From Deltaproteobacteria bacterium (lineage in GTDB: Bacteria; Desulfobacterota; GWC2-55-46), in the NCBI GenBank assembly GCA_016219075.1, contig JACRCJ010000232.1, forward strand, positions 1-24,988: a stretch of 24,988 nt of DNA, written 5' to 3'. Positions 21,000-24,988 of the stretch are shown here, piece after piece. The position numbers were made by a program, and so were the translations under genes. How positions within the stretch are numbered: the first letter of the stretch is position 1; the number at the start of each line of letters is the position of its first letter. A model generated the notes under the pieces. It was not told where the DNA came from. It saw only the letters and a list, made by a program, of their open reading frames with translations, and ran no database searches.

Positions 21000-22519
21000 T
21001 AAGGAAAATACCTTTACCCATACTCTCGGCCGTACTCCTGGTACTGGCGTTCCCGCCCTTTTCCCTTGGGTTTGCGGCGTGGTTCTCTTTTGTGCCCCTC
21101 TTGTGGGCCCTCGACGGGGCGGGTAAAAGGCAGGGGTTCGCCCTCGGGTACATATACGGGTTCGTCTTTTTCCTCGGCACCGTCAACTGGGTCATACACT
21201 CGATGTACCACTACGGGGGCGTGCCGATCTTCGCAAGCGTTCTTGTAATGCTCGCACTCGTTCTGTACCTGAGCCTCTTTCCGGCATTTTTCGGCCTCTT
21301 TTTCGCCGCCTCCTCCGGGAGTTCGGTTGCGGCGCGTGTGGCGCTTGCGCCCTCTTTATGGGTAGCCTTCGAGTACTTGAGGGGGTACCTCTTCACCGGT
21401 TTTCCGTGGGCGGTCCTCGGGTACACGCAGGCCCCGTACCTTCCAGTCATCCAGATAGCCGACAACACCGGGGTCTGGGGGGTCTCGTTTCTCGTAGTGG
21501 CGGTGAACGCGGCGGTCTTTCTTACCGTAAGGGCTTACGCGAAAAAAGAGAGGCTCCCGGTCAGGGAGGCTCTCGTGGTCGCGTTGATATTCGCCTCGAC
21601 CGTAAGCTACGGCATCTTGAGCATCAGGAGCGTGGACAGGTCCATGGCGTCATGGTCGAAGATAAAGGCAGGGGTGCTTCAGGGCTCGATAGACCAGGGC
21701 GTGAAGTGGGACAAGGCCTACCAGCAGAAGACGCTCGACGTATACAGGGCCTTGAGCCTCAGCGCCTCTGAGGCCGGGGCGCGTCTTCTTGTCTGGCCCG
21801 AGACGGCGATACCTTTCTACTTCGAGGCCGACAAGGTAAAAAACGGGTTTATCGGGGATATAGTCAGGGATACGGGAAGTTATCTGTTGACCGGAAGCCC
21901 TTCTTATAATTATAATCGTGCTTCAGGCACGAGCAAGTACTTCAACAGCGCGTACCTTGTCTCTCCGGAGGCCGATGTCATAGGCAGGTACGACAAGGTC
22001 CACCTGGTCCCGTTCGGGGAGTATGTGCCGCTTAAGTCGATCCTCCCGTTTGAAAAGCTTACGGCCGGGGTGGGGGACTTCACCTCCGGGGCCGGCCCGC
22101 TTCCGATAAAGTTCGAGGGCGGAGGAATCGGGGTCCTTGTATGCTTTGAGTCGATATTCCCGGAGCTTGCGAGAGAGGAGGTCAAAAACGGCGCCACCGT
22201 CCTTGTGAACATCACGAACGACGGCTGGTTCGGACGCACCGCCGCGCCGTACCAGCACTTCGATATGTCGATATTGAGGGCGGTTGAGAACAAGACCTTT
22301 GTCCTGCGCTCGGCCAACACCGGGATAAGCGCCGTCATAGACCCCGTTGGCAGGGTAAGGAAAAAAACCAGGCTTTTCGAGAAGGCCGTCCTCGTCGATG
22401 AAATAGGGCTCAGACACTCAAGGCCCACTTTTTATACCGCGTACGGAGACGTTTTCGCGTACTTCTCTGCGGCAGTATCGGCGGCTTTTATTTTAACGAG
22501 TTTAAGGAGACGGAGGTAG
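20996..22519 (+). CDS. lnt: Apolipoprotein N-acyltransferase
   Basis: Lnt transfers a third acyl chain to the N-terminal Cys of lipoproteins in the inner membrane, the last step of lipoprotein maturation in diderms. The 507-aa length is typical. About six to eight spans fill the first 200 residues, followed by a nitrilase-like periplasmic domain with the catalytic triad Glu269 (WPETAIPF), Lys334 (DKVHLVPFGEYVP) and Cys383 (VCFESIFPE), and the ITNDGWFG...QH segment. A last span closes the protein. ATG 20996 overlaps the preceding stop. The final codons contain the ribosome binding site of prfB. Confidence 0.96.
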   Translation: MIRKIPLPILSAVLLVLAFPPFSLGFAAWFSFVPLLWALDGAGKRQGFALGYIYGFVFFLGTVNWVIHSMYHYGGVPIFASVLVMLALVLYLSLFPAFFGLFFAASSGSSVAARVALAPSLWVAFEYLRGYLFTGFPWAVLGYTQAPYLPVIQIADNTGVWGVSFLVVAVNAAVFLTVRAYAKKERLPVREALVVALIFASTVSYGILSIRSVDRSMASWSKIKAGVLQGSIDQGVKWDKAYQQKTLDVYRALSLSASEAGARLLVWPETAIPFYFEADKVKNGFIGDIVRDTGSYLLTGSPSYNYNRASGTSKYFNSAYLVSPEADVIGRYDKVHLVPFGEYVPLKSILPFEKLTAGVGDFTSGAGPLPIKFEGGGIGVLVCFESIFPELAREEVKNGATVLVNITNDGWFGRTAAPYQHFDMSILRAVENKTFVLRSANTGISAVIDPVGRVRKKTRLFEKAVLVDEIGLRHSRPTFYTAYGDVFAYFSAAVSAAFILTSLRRRR

Positions 22520-22522
22520 AAG

Positions 22523-23636
22523 ATGTTTGAGGAGTTGAAGGAAGCCCTCGGCGAGGTAAAGGAGAAATATAACGAGTTAAGAGGTTTTCTTTGACCAGGC
22601 AACGCAGCTTAAAGAGCTCAGGGAGATAGAGGCGCGCTCCGCCGACCCGGACCTGTGGAACGACCAGGCCGAGGTTCAGAAGCTCATGAAGAGGAAAGCG
22701 GTGATAACCTCGGGCCTTGCCATCCTCGACAGGATAGGCGCCTTTGTCGAGGACTCAGAGGTGCTCCTGGAGCTTGCGGAGGAGGCGAGAGACCCGGCGG
22801 CCGCCAAGGAGGCGGAGGAAAAGCTCAAAGAGGCCATGGGGGCGATAAAGACAGCCGAGGTCCGCAGGATGCTCGGCGGCGAGAACGACCGTCTTAACGC
22901 CATAGTCTCCATCCACCCCGGCGCCGGAGGCACCGAGGCGCAGGACTGGGCCGCTATCCTTTTAAGGATGTATCTGAGGTGGGCGGAGCTCAAGAACTAC
23001 ACGGCCGAGACCGTCGATTATCAGCCCGGCGAAGAGGCCGGGGTGAAAAGCGTGACCTTTACCGTCTCCGGCGAGTATGCCTACGGGTATTTGAAGGCCG
23101 AGATGGGCGTGCACAGGCTCGTTAGGATCTCGCCCTTTGACGCCAACAAGAGAAGGCACACGTCTTTCGCCTCGGTCTTTGTCTATCCCGAGATCGAAGA
23201 CGACATAGAGGTCGATATCAACGAGGCCGACCTGAAGGTCGACACCTTCAGGGCAAGCGGCGCGGGCGGACAGCATGTCAACAAAACGGACTCCGCCATA
23301 AGGATAACGCACATGCCCACCGGCATAGTGGTGCAGTGCCAGAACGAAAGAAGCCAGCACAAGAACAGGGCTACGGCGATGAAGCTCCTGCGGGCCCGGC
23401 TCTACGAGATGAAGCTCAAGGAACAGGAAGAGAAGATGCAGGAGTACCACAAGGAGAAGCGCGACATAGCCTGGGGCAGCCAGATCAGGTCCTATGTAAT
23501 GCAGCCGTACAGGCTTATAAAAGATCACAGGACTGGGGTGGAGACCGGCAATGTCGATGCCGTTCTTGACGGGGGGCTCGATCAGTTCATAGACGGCTAC
23601 CTCTTGATGCTCTCCGAGAAGCCCTCTACGGCCTGA
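22523..23636 (+). CDS. prfB: Peptide chain release factor 2, +1 frameshifted
   Basis: RF2 reads UGA and UAA stops and releases the peptide. The gene starts at ATG 22523 (GGAGG six bases upstream, inside the end of lnt) with 23 codons, then meets an in-frame TGA at 22592-22594 preceded by CTT. Ribosomes must skip one base (T22592) to continue at 22593, giving a 370-aa protein. AAGAGG (22579-22584) is the internal Shine-Dalgarno-like stimulator four bases before CTT. The downstream frame has SPF at 203-205 (stop-codon recognition) and GGQ at 248-250 (peptidyl release). A separate start at 22686 would lack the N-terminal domain and is not real. This is the known autoregulatory scheme in which low RF2 favours shifting. 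Confidence 0.97.
22579..22594 (+). promoter_or_regulatory. RF2 programmed +1 frameshift site
   Basis: AAGAGG (22579-22584), four T, then CTT (22589-22591) and TGA C (22592-22595) reproduce the E. coli prfB shift site in its parts: Shine-Dalgarno-like element, slippery CTT, stop UGA with a poor C context. Reading resumes at 22593. Confidence 0.97.
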
Positions 23637-23660
23637 CTCCGGGGCCTCCGGGGTTTTTTT
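23636..23660 (+). terminator. Terminator after prfB
   Basis: ACTCCGG (23636-23642), loop GGCCT and CCGGGGT (23648-23654) form a 7-bp stem with one G-U pair, followed by seven T. It starts at the last base of the prfB stop codon, ending the phoH operon. Confidence 0.75.
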
Positions 23661-23810
23661 GCCTTTTCCGGTAAGGCTTCCGCCGTCTGCGGGCCTCTTT
23701 CCACGGCGCGAAGGTTTTGAAGCCGGGGGGCGCTTATACTATACCCCGTGGATTGACGGATTGGCGTAAAATCCCTACGGTTTTCGTCCGGGCGCGGCTC
23801 AAAAAAGTCC

Positions 23811-23839
23811 TTGACAAAAAATCCGTTGTGTTTTATATA
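23811..23839 (+). promoter_or_regulatory. Strong promoter for the tRNA-tuf unit
   Basis: TTGACA (23811-23816) and TATATA (23834-23839), 17-base spacer, 75 bases before tRNA-Thr. The -35 box is a full match and the patch is AT-rich, as expected for a stable-RNA promoter. No gene is seen between the prfB terminator and this site. Confidence 0.75.
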
Positions 23840-23914
23840 TTTAAATTCAGTTTCTTCCGTCTGAAGGAGGAGGAGTCTGTCATTTTTTATTTCTCTTGAA
23901 TTTCCGAGCTTTTC

Positions 23915-23989
23915 GCTGGCGTAGCTCAACGGTAGAGCAGCTGATTTGTAATCAGCAGGTTGCGGGTTCGAATCCCATCGCCAGCTCCA
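23915..23989 (+). tRNA. tRNA-Thr (anticodon TGT)
   Basis: GCTGGCG (23915-23921) pairs with CGCCAGC (23979-23985) as the acceptor; D arm GCTC/GAGC; anticodon stem GCTGA/TCAGC with loop TTTGTAA, anticodon TGT at 23947-23949; T arm GCGGGTTCGAATCCCAT. Discriminator T and encoded CCA are present. Its 3' end also pairs with a following segment (see the separate hairpin). Confidence 0.97.
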
Positions 23990-24011
23990 GTAAATACCCG
24001 GAGCTTTTTTT
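23983..24011 (+). terminator. Hairpin and T-run overlapping the tRNA-Thr 3' end
   Basis: AGCTCC (23983-23988) pairs with GGAGCT (24000-24005) across an 11-base loop, then seven T. It uses the tRNA's acceptor strand and CCA, so it competes with folding of the tRNA. It could be a weak terminator or attenuator before the three downstream tRNAs and tuf. Confidence 0.45.
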
Positions 24012-24179
24012 ACGGCCTGGTCTTAAGGCCATGTAGTTGTCCCGGATTTGATAGCGACCCAGGCGTTTTGTTCCTTTTTTTCACCGGCACCAATGAACCG
24101 AAGACTATAATCCTCTCATCTCAAGCGATTATACGGCGGCCCGGTAAAAAGGGTTTTTTCGAGTTTTTGCGCGGCTAAC

Positions 24180-24264
24180 GGAGAGGTACCCGAGGGGCCA
24201 AAGGGGGCAGACTGTAAATCTGCTGGCTATGCCTACGGAGGTTCGAATCCTCCCCTCTCCACCA
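24180..24264 (+). tRNA. tRNA-Tyr (anticodon GTA)
   Basis: A class II tRNA with a long variable arm. Acceptor GGAGAGG (24180-24186) pairs with CCTCTCC (24254-24260), discriminator A, CCA encoded. Anticodon stem GCAGA/TCTGC with loop CTGTAAA, anticodon GTA at 24214-24216. The T loop is GGTTCGAATCC. Confidence 0.97.
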
Positions 24265-24413
24265 TATTCAGGGGCAGCGTCGGGGGCCGTGTAAGAGGGT
24301 TCGAAGGCGCTCCGCTGTTTTGTCGCGTCGCGTTTTTATTCGACACTGTAATGCGTCAGCCGGCTGTTTTGACGGGATATTCTTTTTCCCTTATCCATTG
24401 AAGGAAGTTTCGC

Positions 24414-24487
24414 GCGGGTGTAGTTCAATGGTAGAACTCCAGCCTTCCAAGCTGGATGCGTGGGTTCGATTCCCATCACCCGCTCCA
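24414..24487 (+). tRNA. tRNA-Gly (anticodon TCC)
   Basis: Acceptor GCGGGTG (24414-24420) pairs with CACCCGC (24477-24483), discriminator T, CCA encoded. Anticodon stem CCAGC/GCTGG with loop CTTCCAA, anticodon TCC at 24446-24448. T arm TGGGTTCGATTCCCA. Confidence 0.97.
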
Positions 24488-24533
24488 GTTTTCGATAATC
24501 GACGGGCCGCTTAAGCGCGGCCATATAAGTGTC

Positions 24534-24609
24534 GCCCATGTAGCTCAGTCGGCAGAGCACTTCCTTGGTAAGGAAGAGGTCAGCGGTTCGATCCCGCTCA
24601 TGGGCTCCA
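24534..24609 (+). tRNA. tRNA-Thr (anticodon GGT)
   Basis: Acceptor GCCCATG (24534-24540) pairs with CATGGGC (24599-24605), discriminator T, CCA encoded. Anticodon stem CTTCC/GGAAG with loop TTGGTAA, anticodon GGT at 24567-24569. It is the second threonine tRNA of the cluster and ends 132 bases before tuf. Confidence 0.97.
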
Positions 24610-24621
24610 AAATGGCCTTCC

Positions 24622-24680
24622 AAGGGGGCTGGTCCTGATTCTAAGGGGGCTGGTCCTGAAACTAAGGGGGCCGGTCCTGA
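24622..24680. repeat. Three-copy repeat, 21-bp period, upstream of tuf
   Basis: AAGGGGGCTGGTCCTGA occurs at 24622-24638 and 24643-24659, and with one change (CCGG for CTGG) at 24664-24680. Four-base spacers make the period exactly 21 bp, two helical turns, so all copies face the same side of the DNA. It lies between the last tRNA and tuf, in the tuf leader if the unit is co-transcribed. Confidence 0.85.
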
Positions 24681-24741
24681 AAAGTACGGATGATACGCCG
24701 CTACAGTTGAATAAAATTATAAAATTGCCCGGAGGAATATC

Positions 24742-24988
24742 ATGAGCAAGGCTAAATTTGAGAGAGGCAAGCCGCACCTTAATGTCGGCACCATAGGACA
24801 CGTTGACCACGGCAAGACTTCTCTGACCGCCGCCATCACGAAGGTGTTGAGCTCCAGGGGGTACGCCGAGTTTCTCGCATACGAGAATATCGACAAGGCC
24901 CCCGAGGAGAGGGAAAGAGGCGTAACGATATCGATCTCTCACGTCGAGTACCAGACCGACAAGAGGCACTACGCGCATATCGACTGCC
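24742..24988 (+). CDS. tuf: Elongation factor Tu, N-terminal part (3' partial)
   Basis: EF-Tu delivers aminoacyl-tRNA to the ribosome. The first 82 residues are visible before the window ends: KPHLNVGTIGHVDHGKTSLT with the P-loop GHVDHGKT, the switch I end ERERGVTISISHVEY and the start of the DxxG region (AHIDC). Ile-Ser-Ile-Ser-His in place of the common ITI-x-x-AH is a minor difference. GGAGG (24731-24735) lies six bases before ATG 24742. The gene follows Thr-Tyr-Gly-Thr tRNAs, as in the E. coli tufB operon. Confidence 0.97.
   Translation, partial: MSKAKFERGKPHLNVGTIGHVDHGKTSLTAAITKVLSSRGYAEFLAYENIDKAPEERERGVTISISHVEYQTDKRHYAHIDC

Noticed and set aside
24106..24111. TATAAT between tRNA-Thr and tRNA-Tyr as a second promoter
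   Set aside because: No -35-like box at 16 to 18 bases upstream (GC-rich ACCGGC there).
24336..24623. Minus-strand frame of 95 codons over tRNA-Gly and tRNA-Thr
   Set aside because: It is the reverse of the tRNA genes; the MGIEPTHPAWKAGVLPLNYT-type peptide is a well-known false protein made from tRNA antisense.
1..24988. CRISPR array, insertion sequence or transposase
   Set aside because: No spaced repeat array, no transposase frame and no terminal inverted repeats with target duplication were found; the 21-bp repeat before tuf has only four-base spacers.

Overview
The window holds two unlike halves. Bases 1 to about 13,960 are the late structural and lysis part of a tailed, siphovirus-type prophage or phage-derived particle. 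Bases about 14,400 to the end are chromosomal housekeeping DNA. LpxC and Lnt show a diderm (Gram-negative) host. Heavy AGG (Arg) and ATA (Ile) codon use, a PgpH-type 7TM-HD protein and the phoH-pgpH-ybeY-dgk order would suit a Desulfobacterota- or Nitrospirota-like bacterium. That placement is inference, not proof.

Phage half. It opens inside a beta-helix tail fibre or spike gene (1-1350). Next comes an AT-rich acyltransferase-3 gene on the opposite strand (1336-2352), probably a surface-modification cargo gene. Four small unassigned genes follow (2379-3746). Then comes a tail-building order: connector-like protein (3795), terminator-like protein (4679), tail tube (5151), tail assembly chaperone with a canonical -1 frameshift site (6270-7039), and a short tape measure (7064). 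The tail tip follows: distal-tail-like protein (8099), pectate-lyase-fold spike (8906), hub-like protein (10215) and two small tip or fibre proteins (11955, 12445). The lysis genes are a small membrane protein (12868), an M15 peptidase (13154) and a GTA-type holin (13533). No terminase, portal, capsid or integrase lies in the window.

Boundary. 13,962-14,409 has no convincing gene and is where the phage block ends. After it come a ferritin-like/receiver fusion (14410), a DUF2905 membrane protein behind a consensus sigma-70 promoter (15414), and lpxC with a strong terminator (15724-16726).

Core half. A 360-base gap with a promoter-like site and several mutually exclusive inverted repeats leads into a tightly packed operon: phoH, pgpH, ybeY, a DgkA-PAP2 fusion, lnt and prfB. 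It links RNA maturation (YbeY, PhoH), c-di-AMP breakdown (PgpH), undecaprenyl or phosphatidate lipid recycling, lipoprotein acylation and translation termination. prfB keeps the classic autoregulatory +1 frameshift. A strong promoter then drives tRNA-Thr(TGT), tRNA-Tyr(GTA), tRNA-Gly(TCC), tRNA-Thr(GGT) and tuf, the same order as the E. coli thrU-tyrU-glyT-thrT-tufB operon. A triple 21-bp repeat sits just before tuf, which runs off the window.

The most notable points are the textbook A AAA AAC slippery site in the phage chaperone gene, the ferritin-like/response-regulator fusion, the structured leader before phoH, the 21-bp repeat before tuf, and the 98-nt pgpH/ybeY overlap.
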